From positions 1 through 45,692 of the forward strand of contig JBAUHQ010000283.1 in the NCBI GenBank assembly GCA_049680365.1: a stretch of DNA of 45,692 bases, in the 5' to 3' direction. Of this stretch, positions 34,411-42,540 are shown piece by piece. The position numbers and the translations under genes were made by a program. Source of the DNA: K23-9 sp049680365 (GTDB lineage Bacteria > Planctomycetota > Planctomycetia > Pirellulales > Pirellulaceae). The notes below the pieces were generated by a model, which did no database searches, was not told the DNA's origin, and saw only the letters and a program-made list of their open reading frames with translations. Each line of letters starts with the position of its first letter. The first letter of the stretch is position 1.

Positions 34411-34806
34411 ATGAATATTTCGGATAGCGTTACCAAGATTCTTGAATCGGAAGACTTGCTTGGTGGACAATTCTATGACCGTTTTTTCACCGAGTGCCCG
34501 CATTTGAAAATCTATTTCAAAGGCGTTGATATGTCGCGACAATCGGCAATGCTAACATCAGCAATTGTGTTGGTTGAAACGGTCTACTCCAAACCAAGCA
34601 ACGGTCTGTCGCCGTATTTGCGACTGCTGGGCAAAGACCATCATGCACGCGGCATCTCGATTGACGACTACACCGATTGGACCGAATCGATGCTGCGAAC
34701 GCTGGAGCAATTCCACGGTGACGACTGGACGAAAGAGCTGGAACGCGAATGGTATGCCGCGATAACCAACTCCGTCAAAGTCATGTTGGAATCGTACGAC
34801 GACTAG
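34411..34806 (+). CDS. Single-domain globin
   Basis: From the ATG at 34411 this is a 131-residue single-domain globin of the Vitreoscilla/flavohaemoglobin-head type. GGQFYDRFFTECPHLKIYF is the A/B-helix region with a Tyr at the B10-like place. LRLLGKDHHARGI is the F helix, where H77 is the best proximal haem ligand by its spacing to Ile82. YTDWTESMLRTLEQFHGDDW leads into the G/H helices. No reductase domain is attached. The upstream frame to 34294 lies inside the PhyH gene and is not used. Its TAG stop shares the palindrome CTAG with the stop of the convergent gdx-like reading frame. It could store or deliver O2 to the upstream oxygenase or detoxify NO. Confidence 0.88.
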   Translation: MNISDSVTKILESEDLLGGQFYDRFFTECPHLKIYFKGVDMSRQSAMLTSAIVLVETVYSKPSNGLSPYLRLLGKDHHARGISIDDYTDWTESMLRTLEQFHGDDWTKELEREWYAAITNSVKVMLESYDD

Positions 34807-35258
34807 GAACGCGAGGACGGGAAACGCGAGGACTCGGAACGCGCGGGCTGGGAACGCGAAGACTGGGAACGCTCGTTGCCCGCTGGGTTTGCCGGTGATT
34901 TCTTCGTGCTAACTGCTTCGGTTTTATCGACCGATGGTGGTGCCGCCGATGCTTTCAACCCGATGATCGCGACGACCATCAACAGCAGAAACAGGATTCT
35001 CGACGGTGACGTCGATTCGCCTAGCCAAAGTATTCCGACGACGGCTGCACCAATTGATCCGATTCCGACCCAGGCTGGATACGCTATTCCAATTGGCAAG
35101 TCTCGAACTGCCATGGCAAGCAGGATCATGCTCGCGACCAACGCCACCAATGTCCAAACGGACGGCCAGAATCAAGTGAAGCCATCAGTTTGCTTCAGGC
35201 CCACGGCCCAACCAGTCGCCAGCAAGCCAGCGATGACCAGCAATATCCACGCTTTCAT
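34803..35258 (-). pseudogene. gdx: Gdx/SugE-type SMR guanidinium exporter with in-frame TGA
   Basis: Read through, this is a 151-codon small-multidrug-resistance protein: MKAWILLVIAGLL, WAVGLKQTDGFT, a TGA at codon 29 (35174-35172), then FWPSVWTLVALVASM, GIAYPAWVGIGSIGA, GILWLGES and a last helix ending IIGLK. Homologues read on without a break, usually with Arg or Lys at the TGA position, so CGA to TGA is the simplest change. The family's essential membrane Glu (GLLExxWA) is Ala here (GLLATGWA), so even a read-through protein would probably not transport. A strong AGGAG sits 7 nt before the ATG and a guanidine-III riboswitch lies upstream. The C-terminus is extended by a Ser/Arg-rich repeat tail. 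Most likely a recent pseudogene; sequencing error and Sec decoding are alternatives. Confidence 0.82.
34807..34875. repeat. 15 bp imperfect tandem repeat, ~4.6 copies
   Basis: Units start at 34807, 34822, 34837, 34852 and 34867 with the core GAACGCGAGGACTGG and several substitutions. The array begins directly after the globin stop codon. On the minus strand it is in frame with the gdx-like gene and encodes five-residue Ser/Arg repeats (SRSQP, ARSES type) at its C-terminus. It may have arisen after loss of the original stop codon. Confidence 0.85.
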
Positions 35259-35294
35259 GACGATGCTCCTACGGGTTTGATTTCGTAAGTGAGT

Positions 35295-35335
35295 GCGTCG
35301 TCTTGTCGTAACCGGGTACGGCGCGTCTCGTCCGG
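35295..35335 (-). ncRNA. Guanidine-III (ykkC-III) riboswitch
   Basis: Read on the minus strand from 35335 to 35295, the sequence contains CCGGACGAG, then GCGCCGTACCCGG, then GACAAGACG in the exact order and spacing of the guanidine-III class, a compact pseudoknot that binds guanidinium. The CCGG/CCGG pseudoknot helix is intact. The second helix, GCGCCGU with ACGACGC, has one C-A mismatch where the class normally has a C-G pair. It ends 36 nt before the ATG of the SMR gene, with the AGGAG ribosome binding site between them, so it would control translation. The assignment uses recalled consensus for the class; a covariance-model search would settle it. Confidence 0.85.
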
Positions 35336-35456
35336 GTGAAGTGTTGTAGCGACCAGTTTAGACGGTGCCAACTGGTGACTTTGCCCGATCGTTTTGAAGC
35401 CGATTGGCATGGGTTCTCAGTCGCGACTGCCAAGTCGACAATCGCCGTGTAAGCTC

Positions 35457-35484
35457 TTGACAATAATTACTTGACATGTAAGAT
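35457..35484 (+). promoter_or_regulatory. Sigma-70-type promoter of the marR gene
   Basis: A perfect TTGACA at 35457-35462 and a TAAGAT at 35479-35484, separated by 16 bp, form a good housekeeping promoter about 30 bp before the marR start. A second TTGACA at 35471-35476 lies inside the operator palindrome. Confidence 0.65.
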
Positions 35485-35498
35485 ACTTTCCTGTCAAG
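35470..35498. promoter_or_regulatory. Palindromic operator, probable MarR autoregulation site
   Basis: CTTGACA at 35470-35476 and TGTCAAG at 35492-35498 are perfect inverted repeats separated by 15 bp. The site covers the -10 element and the expected transcription start of marR. MarR-family dimers usually bind such palindromes at their own promoter, so autorepression of marR and the pump genes is likely. Confidence 0.6.
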
Positions 35499-35514
35499 CA
35501 TAAAGGAGCAGGTG

Positions 35515-36000
35515 ATGGCGGTCAGTAAATTGCAAGAAGAACTAAAGCGAAAGCAGCCGTTTGTGTCGCTGGAGCAGGAGACGATTCTGAATCTGCTTCG
35601 CACCGGAGACCAAGTCGAAAATCGACTGGCTCGATTCTTTCGGGAGCATGATCTGACTTTGTCTCAGTTCAATCTGCTGCGCGTACTGCAAACAGAAGGT
35701 CGAGAGATTACGTGTGGCGAAATTGCGGAGCGGATGATTCAAGTCGTGCCCGCGATCACCGGTCTCGTTGATCGCCTGGAGCGTCAGGGCTATGTACTCC
35801 GGCGGCGCTGTGTTGAGGATCGTAGGGTGGTTTTCGTAAGCATTACGAAAAAAGGCATCGAGATTATCCAATGGGCATTTGAGCCATTGATCGAATTGGA
35901 AAAGCAGTCATTGAAACGGTTGACACGCAGCGACATGAAAGAGCTGATTCGGTTGCTTGAAAAGACGCGTGTGTCGTTGGAAGCGAACGTCCTAAGTTGA
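35515..36000 (+). CDS. MarR-family transcriptional regulator
   Basis: The 161-residue protein has the MarR winged-helix layout: a dimerisation helix (ILNLLRTGDQVENRLARFFREHDL), LSQFNLLRVLQTEG, the recognition helix region (GEIAERMIQVVPAITGLVDRLERQG), and the wing (YVLRRRCVEDRRVVFVSITKKG). The C-terminal helices complete the dimer. The ATG at 35515 has AAGGAG 9 nt upstream; a GTG at 35512 is an alternative. It is followed 65 bp later by an RND adaptor and pump gene, so it probably represses them and responds to a pump substrate. Confidence 0.93.
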   Translation: MAVSKLQEELKRKQPFVSLEQETILNLLRTGDQVENRLARFFREHDLTLSQFNLLRVLQTEGREITCGEIAERMIQVVPAITGLVDRLERQGYVLRRRCVEDRRVVFVSITKKGIEIIQWAFEPLIELEKQSLKRLTRSDMKELIRLLEKTRVSLEANVLS

Positions 36001-36065
36001 ACACGTAGGCGCTCTTCATTCCACCGCCACCTTGCTTCACGCTCCACCCCACACTCAATCACAAC

Positions 36066-37562
36066 ATGATTAACTTGCAATCTGAACGAAGTGCTTCGGC
36101 CAACCTACTGACAGGTCGTGTCGTTACGCCTGCATTGATCGCAGTGCTTTTTATTGCTGGCTGTAACAAAGGTCCGTCCACTCTTCCGGAGCGGCCGATG
36201 CCGACGGTCACGGTTGCGAAGCCCATAACGAAAAAAATCGTAGAGTGGGATGCCTATACAGGTCGTTTGGAAGCCGTGCACTTGGTTGAAATCCGTGCGC
36301 GGGTGGGCGGGTATTTGAAGTCCGTTCATTTTGATGAAGGACAAATCGTCCAAAAAGACGACTTGCTATTTGTTATTGATGCGCGACCGTTTGAAGCGGA
36401 ACTCAACGCCGCCAAGGCCTTGTTGCAACAAGCGAATTCGCGACTGGTGCAATCCAACGCGATGCTGGACGAAGCGAAAGCAAGATCGCTGCAATCCGAT
36501 GCCAAGCTGAACCTAGCAGAAGTTCGCTTCAAGCGAACTCAAGTGCTGAGTCAACGGAACGCCTCGTCGCAAGAAGAACTGGATGAGCGTGAAGCCGAAT
36601 TATTGCAGGCCAAGGCGGACATCGAAGGGGTGATGGCAGGTGTCAGTTCAGCCGAAGCTGCCATCGCAACTGCTCAGGCAGAGATCGAATTGGCGAAAGC
36701 AGGAGTCGAGACAGCCGAGCTCAATTTGCAGTACACCCAAGTTCGTTCTCCCGTTAACGGACGTATCAGCCGACAAGAGGTTACCGAAGGCAACTTGATT
36801 GCTGGCGGGACGGCGACGTCATCGCTATTAACGACGATCACGTCGATGCAACCAATCTACTGCGTGTTTGATGCCACGGAACAGGACGTGCTGAAGTACA
36901 TGAGGTTGGCGGCTTCAGGTGAACGTGAAAGTTCGCGGGTTGCAAAGAACCCAGTGTTCCTTGGATTGGTCGATGAAGAGGGGTTTCCACATCGCGGACA
37001 CATGGATTTTGTCGATAATCGTTTCGATACGAATACAGCAAGCATGCGAGCACGGTGCGTTTTCTCCAACGAGGATCAAATATTGTTGCCGGGCATGTTC
37101 GCGCGAATTCGCATTCCTGGCAGCTCGACTCAGCAAGCGGTCTTGATACCCGACTCAGCAGTTGGGACCGACCAGTCGTCTCAGTTTGTCTACGTCGTCG
37201 TGGACGGTGTGATTCATCGGCGATCGATCACGTCAGGGCCAATCGTTGACGGTTTGCGAGTCGTTCGTCAGGGACTCGTTGGCGACGAGACACTGGTGAT
37301 CGAAGGATTGCTGCAGTCGCGTCCCGACGCAAAGGTGAACACGGTCGAAGGCGAAATCGAAGCGGTCGAGGATGGTTTGCCCGACTCCTACGAACCGGTG
37401 CCAAAAAAAGACTGGATATCGCCACCGCCTGATCCTCTGCCCGTCCCACGTCCTGCCGACAAGACCGTAGCGAAACTGGCGGAGAGTTGCCAAGTCTTGG
37501 CATCTCGAAAGCCACTGCGACGTTCGTCACGCTTGAGTTTGCAGGGGGCAATCTCGTCATGA
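36066..37562 (+). CDS. RND periplasmic adaptor lipoprotein (AcrA/MexA type)
   Basis: The 498-residue protein has a lipoprotein signal with lipobox LFIAGC (Cys33 or so), then the adaptor domains: EIRARVGGYLKSVHFDEGQIVQKDDLLFVI as the lipoyl half-motif, a coiled-coil hairpin (about 105-200), TQVRSPVNGRISRQEVTEGNLI, and the barrel and membrane-proximal domains. The C-terminal 70 residues, Pro-rich and partly basic, are longer than usual. It overlaps the pump gene by 4 bp (ATGA). It would connect the pump to an outer-membrane channel encoded elsewhere. Confidence 0.94.
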   Translation: MINLQSERSASANLLTGRVVTPALIAVLFIAGCNKGPSTLPERPMPTVTVAKPITKKIVEWDAYTGRLEAVHLVEIRARVGGYLKSVHFDEGQIVQKDDLLFVIDARPFEAELNAAKALLQQANSRLVQSNAMLDEAKARSLQSDAKLNLAEVRFKRTQVLSQRNASSQEELDEREAELLQAKADIEGVMAGVSSAEAAIATAQAEIELAKAGVETAELNLQYTQVRSPVNGRISRQEVTEGNLIAGGTATSSLLTTITSMQPIYCVFDATEQDVLKYMRLAASGERESSRVAKNPVFLGLVDEEGFPHRGHMDFVDNRFDTNTASMRARCVFSNEDQILLPGMFARIRIPGSSTQQAVLIPDSAVGTDQSSQFVYVVVDGVIHRRSITSGPIVDGLRVVRQGLVGDETLVIEGLLQSRPDAKVNTVEGEIEAVEDGLPDSYEPVPKKDWISPPPDPLPVPRPADKTVAKLAESCQVLASRKPLRRSSRLSLQGAISS

Positions 37563-40500
37563 AATTTCCTCACTTCTTCATCGAGCGGCCGATCTTTGCC
37601 GCAGTGCTTTCGTTGCTGATTCTGTTGGTGGGCGGAATAACGTATTTTTCGCTGCCCGTTTCTCAGTATCCCAACGTCGCTCCGCCAACGGTGCTGGTTC
37701 GTGCCAGCTACCCTGGTGCAACGCCGCAAGTTATCGCCGATACGGTTGCCACGCCGATCGAGCAAGAAATGAACGGCGTTGATGACATGCTGTACATGGA
37801 ATCGTCGTCCAGTAGTGACGGCACGATGCAGTTGACCGTGACGTTCAAGCTGGGCACGGACCTGGACGACGCACAAGTTCTGGTGCAAAACCGTGTCGCG
37901 ATTGCGGAGTCACGATTGCCCGAACAGGTACGGCAGATTGGTGTCACGACGACAAAACAAATTCCCGACATGTTGATGGTCGTTCACCTCAATTCGCCGG
38001 ACAATAGTCGCGACAACCTGTATATCAGCAACTTTGCCTTCCTGCGTGTGCGCGACGCATTGATGCGACTGGACGGCGTCGGCGAAATTCGCATCGCAGG
38101 CGGCAATGAATACGCAATGCGCATTTGGCTGGACATCGAAAAGATGACGCACGTTGATTTGACAGCCGGCGAAGTTGTTGCGGCGATTCGTGGCCAAAAC
38201 GTACAAGTCGCGGCTGGTGTAATCGGGCAACCGCCAACGGATGAGACTGGCGACTTTCAGTTGAACGTCACCACGCAAGGTCGATTGATTCAGGAAGATG
38301 AGTTTGGTGACATCATCATCAAACGCGGGGACGACGGACGAGTCACACGTCTCCGTGACGTGGCCCGCGTCGAACTTGGAGCACAGGACTATTCTCGGCT
38401 GAGTTACCTGGACGGACAATCCGCAATCGCCGTGTTGATTTACCAACGGCCCGGAACCAACGCGGTCGACACGGCTGCCGAGGTCAAGCAAACGATGTCG
38501 GACATGAGTAAAGACTTTCCGCAAGGCATCGGGTACGAAATTGCGTACAACCCGACCGACTATGTGGAAGAATCGATCAACGAAGTGATCACGACACTCT
38601 TCCTGACCACGTTTTTTGTGGTCTTCACCGTATTCCTGTTTCTGCACGGATGGCGTCCGACGGTTATTCCCGTGATCGCGATTCCGATTTCGTTAATTGG
38701 CACGTTTGCCATCATGCAGTTCATCGGCGTAACACTCAATACGTTATCGCTATTCGGGTTGGTGCTAGCGATCGGAATCGTCGTCGACGATGCAATCGTG
38801 GTGGTGGAAAATGTCGAACGATTGATTGCCGAAGGCATGTCGCCACGCGAAGCGACGCACAAGGCGATGGACGAAGTGGGGTCTGCTTTGATCGCCACGA
38901 CTTTGGTGTTGATCGCCGTGTTCGTGCCAACCGTGTTTATCACGGGCATCAGCGGTCAGTTTTACCAACAGTTCGCGTTGACGATTTCAATCTCGACTGC
39001 GATCTCAACTTTCGTGTCTTTAACGCTCAGTCCAGCGTTGTGTGCGATCTTGTTAAAGCCAAAGCGTCAAGAGTCAAATAGCAAGCCAACCTCTCGCATC
39101 AAGTTGCTTGCCTCGCGACTGTCTTTCTTCAAGCTCTTCAATCGGGCGTTTGATTACACCAGCAATATTTATGCGGGAATCGTTGGTCGGCTCATCAAAA
39201 AGACGGGAGTCTCGCTGATCATTTACGCGATCTTACTTATATGTACCGGACTCAGTTTTGGAATGGTGCCACGAGGGTTCATCCCCGATCAAGACCAGGG
39301 TTACGTGATTGTTGCGATCAACTTACCTGACGGTGCATCGCTAGCTCGGACGGATAAAGTCACACGACGTGTGGCCGAAATCGGTGGCAAAATTGATGGC
39401 GTTGCCCACGCTGTCGGCATCGCTGGGCTTTCTGGTGCTACGTTCACGATTAAACCCAATGCGGCGGTTACGTTCTTGCCGCTCCAAGACGCCAAGGAGC
39501 GTGCTCTGCGGGGCCGTAGCGTGCAAGCGATCGTGGACGACATGCGGCGCGAAGTTGCGGCGATCAATGAAGCGCAAATCTTGATCATCCCGCCGCCACC
39601 CATTCGCGGCATCGGTCGTGGCGGTGGTTTCAAAATGTACGTGCAGGACCGCGGCGGCGCTGGTATCGACGCACTGGGTGAAGTCACCGATACGATGCTG
39701 GCGCAAGCCAATGCACAACCTGGCGTGGTGCAGGTGTTTACGAATCTGCGCATGAATGTGCCGCAGGTCTATGCTGACGTCGATCGAACGAAAGCGCAGA
39801 TGCTGGACGTGCCGATCAGCAACGTTTTCGATGCATTGCAAATCTACCTTGGTTCGATGTACGTCAACGACTTCAACTTTCTCGGACGCACCTATCGCGT
39901 CACGGCTCAAGCTGAACCACAGTTTCGCGACGAAGCTAGCGACATCGCTAAGATTCGGACACGCAGTGCGCGTGGCGCCACCGTGTCGCTCGGGTCAGTC
40001 GTCGACATTAAGTCAACGGCCGGACCGGACCGTCTGGTTCGATTCAACTTGTTTCCTGCGGCCGATCTAAACGGATCAACCGTACCGGGATTTAGCACCA
40101 GCGAATCGCTCGCGACAATGGAGGATCTTGCGGAGAAGACATTGCCTCCCGGATTTGGATACGAATGGACCGAGATTGCTTTTCAAGAAAAACAGGCAGG
40201 AAATACGATCATCTACCTGTTCCCAATGGCAGTCCTGTTTGTGTTCCTAGCACTGGCGGCGCAGTACGAAAGTTGGTTGTTGCCGCTTGCGATCATCTTG
40301 ATTGTTCCTCTTTGCTTGCTGTTTGCGTTGGTGGGCGTTTGGTTTCGTGGAATGGACAACAATGTGCTGACGCAAATCGGTTTCATCGTCTTGATCGGAT
40401 TGGCGTGTAAGAATGCCATTTTAATTGTGGAGTTTGCCAAAGCCGAAGAAGACGCTGGTAAGAACCGTTTCGACGCCGCGGTCACCGCTTGCCGGTTGCG

Positions 40501-40753
40501 GTTGCGTCCCATTTTGATGACGGCGTTTTCGTTCATCTTGGGCGTGGTCCCATTGTTGATTGCCACCGGAGCCGGATTCGAGATGCGTCGCGTTTTGGGT
40601 ACGGCGGTGTTCAGCGGCATGTTGGGAGTCACCCTGTTCGGCTTATTTCTAACACCTGTGTTCTACGTCCTGCTGCGAAAATTCGCTAAGGACCTTCCTC
40701 GTCCAGCAGTTTCGCCGGTAGCATCACAGCCACGTGATCTCGGTGATGCGTAG
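37559..40753 (+). CDS. AcrB/MexB-type RND efflux pump
   Basis: From the ATG at 37559 the protein has 1064 residues, typical of HAE1 pumps. It starts KFPHFFIERPIFAAVLSLLI, carries the proton-relay pair D410-D411 in AIGIVVDDAIVVVENVER, and has the third relay residue K951 in GLACKNAILIVEFAKAEE. The periplasmic loops show typical HAE1 segments such as YPNVAPPTVLVRASYPGA and GFIPDQDQGYVI. All relay residues are intact, so it should be functional. An upstream frame to 37487 lies inside the adaptor gene and is not used. It is probably controlled by the upstream MarR protein. Confidence 0.95.
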   Translation: MKFPHFFIERPIFAAVLSLLILLVGGITYFSLPVSQYPNVAPPTVLVRASYPGATPQVIADTVATPIEQEMNGVDDMLYMESSSSSDGTMQLTVTFKLGTDLDDAQVLVQNRVAIAESRLPEQVRQIGVTTTKQIPDMLMVVHLNSPDNSRDNLYISNFAFLRVRDALMRLDGVGEIRIAGGNEYAMRIWLDIEKMTHVDLTAGEVVAAIRGQNVQVAAGVIGQPPTDETGDFQLNVTTQGRLIQEDEFGDIIIKRGDDGRVTRLRDVARVELGAQDYSRLSYLDGQSAIAVLIYQRPGTNAVDTAAEVKQTMSDMSKDFPQGIGYEIAYNPTDYVEESINEVITTLFLTTFFVVFTVFLFLHGWRPTVIPVIAIPISLIGTFAIMQFIGVTLNTLSLFGLVLAIGIVVDDAIVVVENVERLIAEGMSPREATHKAMDEVGSALIATTLVLIAVFVPTVFITGISGQFYQQFALTISISTAISTFVSLTLSPALCAILLKPKRQESNSKPTSRIKLLASRLSFFKLFNRAFDYTSNIYAGIVGRLIKKTGVSLIIYAILLICTGLSFGMVPRGFIPDQDQGYVIVAINLPDGASLARTDKVTRRVAEIGGKIDGVAHAVGIAGLSGATFTIKPNAAVTFLPLQDAKERALRGRSVQAIVDDMRREVAAINEAQILIIPPPPIRGIGRGGGFKMYVQDRGGAGIDALGEVTDTMLAQANAQPGVVQVFTNLRMNVPQVYADVDRTKAQMLDVPISNVFDALQIYLGSMYVNDFNFLGRTYRVTAQAEPQFRDEASDIAKIRTRSARGATVSLGSVVDIKSTAGPDRLVRFNLFPAADLNGSTVPGFSTSESLATMEDLAEKTLPPGFGYEWTEIAFQEKQAGNTIIYLFPMAVLFVFLALAAQYESWLLPLAIILIVPLCLLFALVGVWFRGMDNNVLTQIGFIVLIGLACKNAILIVEFAKAEEDAGKNRFDAAVTACRLRLRPILMTAFSFILGVVPLLIATGAGFEMRRVLGTAVFSGMLGVTLFGLFLTPVFYVLLRKFAKDLPRPAVSPVASQPRDLGDA

Positions 40754-40771
40754 CCTGATTCCGCAAGTCAA

Positions 40772-41548
40772 ATGAACGAACACCTCCAAAACGAATATCG
40801 TAACCAACTCAAGAGAGACCCCGCCAAAGAATTCGGGCCTGAGTTTGTACGCACGACTGACCTCGAAAGGCAACTTGTTGACAAGCACGGATTCGACGCG
40901 ATCCGCTTGATCTTTGAAGGATGCAATAGTGCCAACTACTTTCCCCTGGGTGACTTGCCTGACGATTGTCCTTGGGCACACCTCAACGCCTTGGATGTTG
41001 TGTCGTCGATTCAGGCCGTCTTTGCACCCGTTGCAATGGAACTTCCGAATTTGATGGAATCTCTATGTGGCAGATGCGAACACCTCTACGCTGAAGAGAA
41101 GGATGCGAAATGGACCCTGCATTACTTTCTATCCATGATGCTGTACGACGGAAGACGCTACTACCAAATTTACTCAGGCGGGTCGCCAAATCCCAACCCG
41201 CAACCAAATCCGTGCCTAGCCAAATACGACTGGCCGATTCCGAGCGATCTCGCTCGCCTGTATGCCATTCACGATGGGTTTGGACCGATTCTAGATAGCC
41301 AGACCATTACGGTGATGGCCGAAATGATGGACAAGATTTGCAAAGATCAAGGCACTTATCCGGAAGGCTACCAGTATCAAGATCTGTTGGAGTTTCACCC
41401 CGATGGAGCTGGCAATGCACAATGCTTTTACCGTCACGATGATGGATACCAAACCGTCGACTGGGACCACGAGATTTGGGAAATTTCAGGTCCGCAAGAT
41501 TTCTTTCCCTACATCGACGAACGGCTTAGTGAGCTCGACGAAGAATAG
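40772..41548 (+). CDS. SMI1/KNR4 (SUKH)-like protein
   Basis: The 258-residue protein has a C-terminal half resembling the SUKH superfamily: IPSDLARLYAIHDGFGPI matches the family's LP.dl..fy...dG.. block, and LLEFHPDGAGNAQCFYR then TVDWDHEIWEIS match the later beta strands. Many SUKH proteins are immunity proteins against polymorphic toxins, but others are not, and no toxin gene is adjacent. The N-terminal 100 residues are not assigned. It starts 18 bp after the RND gene stop in the same direction. Confidence 0.6.
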   Translation: MNEHLQNEYRNQLKRDPAKEFGPEFVRTTDLERQLVDKHGFDAIRLIFEGCNSANYFPLGDLPDDCPWAHLNALDVVSSIQAVFAPVAMELPNLMESLCGRCEHLYAEEKDAKWTLHYFLSMMLYDGRRYYQIYSGGSPNPNPQPNPCLAKYDWPIPSDLARLYAIHDGFGPILDSQTITVMAEMMDKICKDQGTYPEGYQYQDLLEFHPDGAGNAQCFYRHDDGYQTVDWDHEIWEISGPQDFFPYIDERLSELDEE

Positions 41549-41608
41549 TTCGACCAGTAGCAACTACCGGGTGCCACGGAGGAAAATTAACCGAGAGAAT
41601 CGTCCAGT

Positions 41609-41947
41609 GTGATAACTGATGTAATAGAATTTGTGCGTAACAGACAGGTTGTTAAATTTCCGCAAGTCAGGGATTTTAACGGCTTGTCGATTGACTCCGT
41701 TTCGGTGGAATTAGAGCCGCCTTTCGCTCGGGACGTTCGAAAAATAGTTTTTGTATCCACAAGCAGCCAACTCGTGGCCAGATTGAATTCAAAACCGCAA
41801 CGAGTCAAGCGAGCGTCTCCCGGGAATACACGTATTGGGCGCAACCTTCGCGGAGCGAATGGCGACTCTTACATAAATCGACAATCCGTCAACGAGATTC
41901 AATACGGCGATCTCATTAGTTTAGGCTGGGCGATTCACTCGCATTGA
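41609..41947 (+). CDS. Small hypothetical protein
   Basis: I do not recognise this 112-residue protein. It starts with a GTG and has a GGAGGAAAA sequence about 25 bp upstream, too far for a normal ribosome binding site. The end reads GANGDSYINRQSVNEIQYGDLISLGWAI, which faintly recalls the last strands of an FHA domain, but the conserved FHA Gly-Arg and Ser-x-x-His are missing. The region looks more A/T-rich than its neighbours. It may be real, partial or spurious. Confidence 0.4.
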   Translation: MITDVIEFVRNRQVVKFPQVRDFNGLSIDSVSVELEPPFARDVRKIVFVSTSSQLVARLNSKPQRVKRASPGNTRIGRNLRGANGDSYINRQSVNEIQYGDLISLGWAIHSH

Positions 41948-41985
41948 TTTTCATTGCTCACGCACAACACTCACTAATCTGGCAT

Positions 41986-42540
41986 ATGGCTAGTATGAAG
42001 GCGAACTTTCGCGTTAACGACGGTCTGCTCATTCTGGCATTACTGATACTAACTACAATTGTTGGCTGCGACACGGATGCTCCTCAGGTCGTCTTTGTGG
42101 AGAAGAGTAGCCCCAAGCGACTTCTCTACACACGTTGTGAAGCCGCTGGAGCGACCACCAAACTTCATGCGACTGTCAGCTTTCCTGGCATTGATGACAT
42201 TTCCGAGACAGTCTTTCTTCGCCGTAGCTGGATCGAAGCTGGTCGCTACCCATCGCGCCCCAGCGGCCCCTGCTCGGCCTACGGCGCAAGCGAAACCGAC
42301 GAGATCACGGGATACAATTACTCTCACTGCATCGAAGACGCGGTGGGCGATGCGATTGCGTTCCATTTGCAATTGTCGATTTGTTTCCGCGACAAACCAA
42401 CACAGAGCATTGACGAGTTGATTTGGCTCACCGTGGATCGCCGATCTGTTTTCTTCCCGCCCGAAGGCGGAGCGATCGCTTTTGCTTTTTCGCCGGTCAT
42501 GCCGATTAGCACCAATAGTGAGCAAGCGGCAGACCATTGA
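41986..42540 (+). CDS. Putative lipoprotein, unknown function
   Basis: A lipoprotein signal is clear: DGLLILALLILTTIVGCDTD, with the lipobox IVGC. The mature part of about 150 residues has four Cys besides the lipid anchor and no recognisable domain. The ATG at 41986 is chosen; an ATG at 41995 is an alternative, and the frame upstream to 41944 (TTG) would put the signal too far inside. It is third in a same-strand series after the RND operon. Confidence 0.65.
   Translation: MASMKANFRVNDGLLILALLILTTIVGCDTDAPQVVFVEKSSPKRLLYTRCEAAGATTKLHATVSFPGIDDISETVFLRRSWIEAGRYPSRPSGPCSAYGASETDEITGYNYSHCIEDAVGDAIAFHLQLSICFRDKPTQSIDELIWLTVDRRSVFFPPEGGAIAFAFSPVMPISTNSEQAADH

Noticed and set aside
34803..35150. 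115-codon minus-strand frame taken as a complete short SMR protein
   Set aside because: It begins inside the second membrane helix region and lacks the first helix. The sequence upstream of the TGA clearly continues the same family, so this is the 3' part of a disrupted gene.
35110..35172. SECIS element after the TGA of the gdx-like gene
   Set aside because: Only a 4 bp stem with a 4 nt loop is found, too short and too close to the UGA; not reported as a feature.
37910..38647. 245-codon minus-strand frame inside the AcrB-type pump gene
   Set aside because: Antisense shadow of a conserved coding region; no family resemblance.
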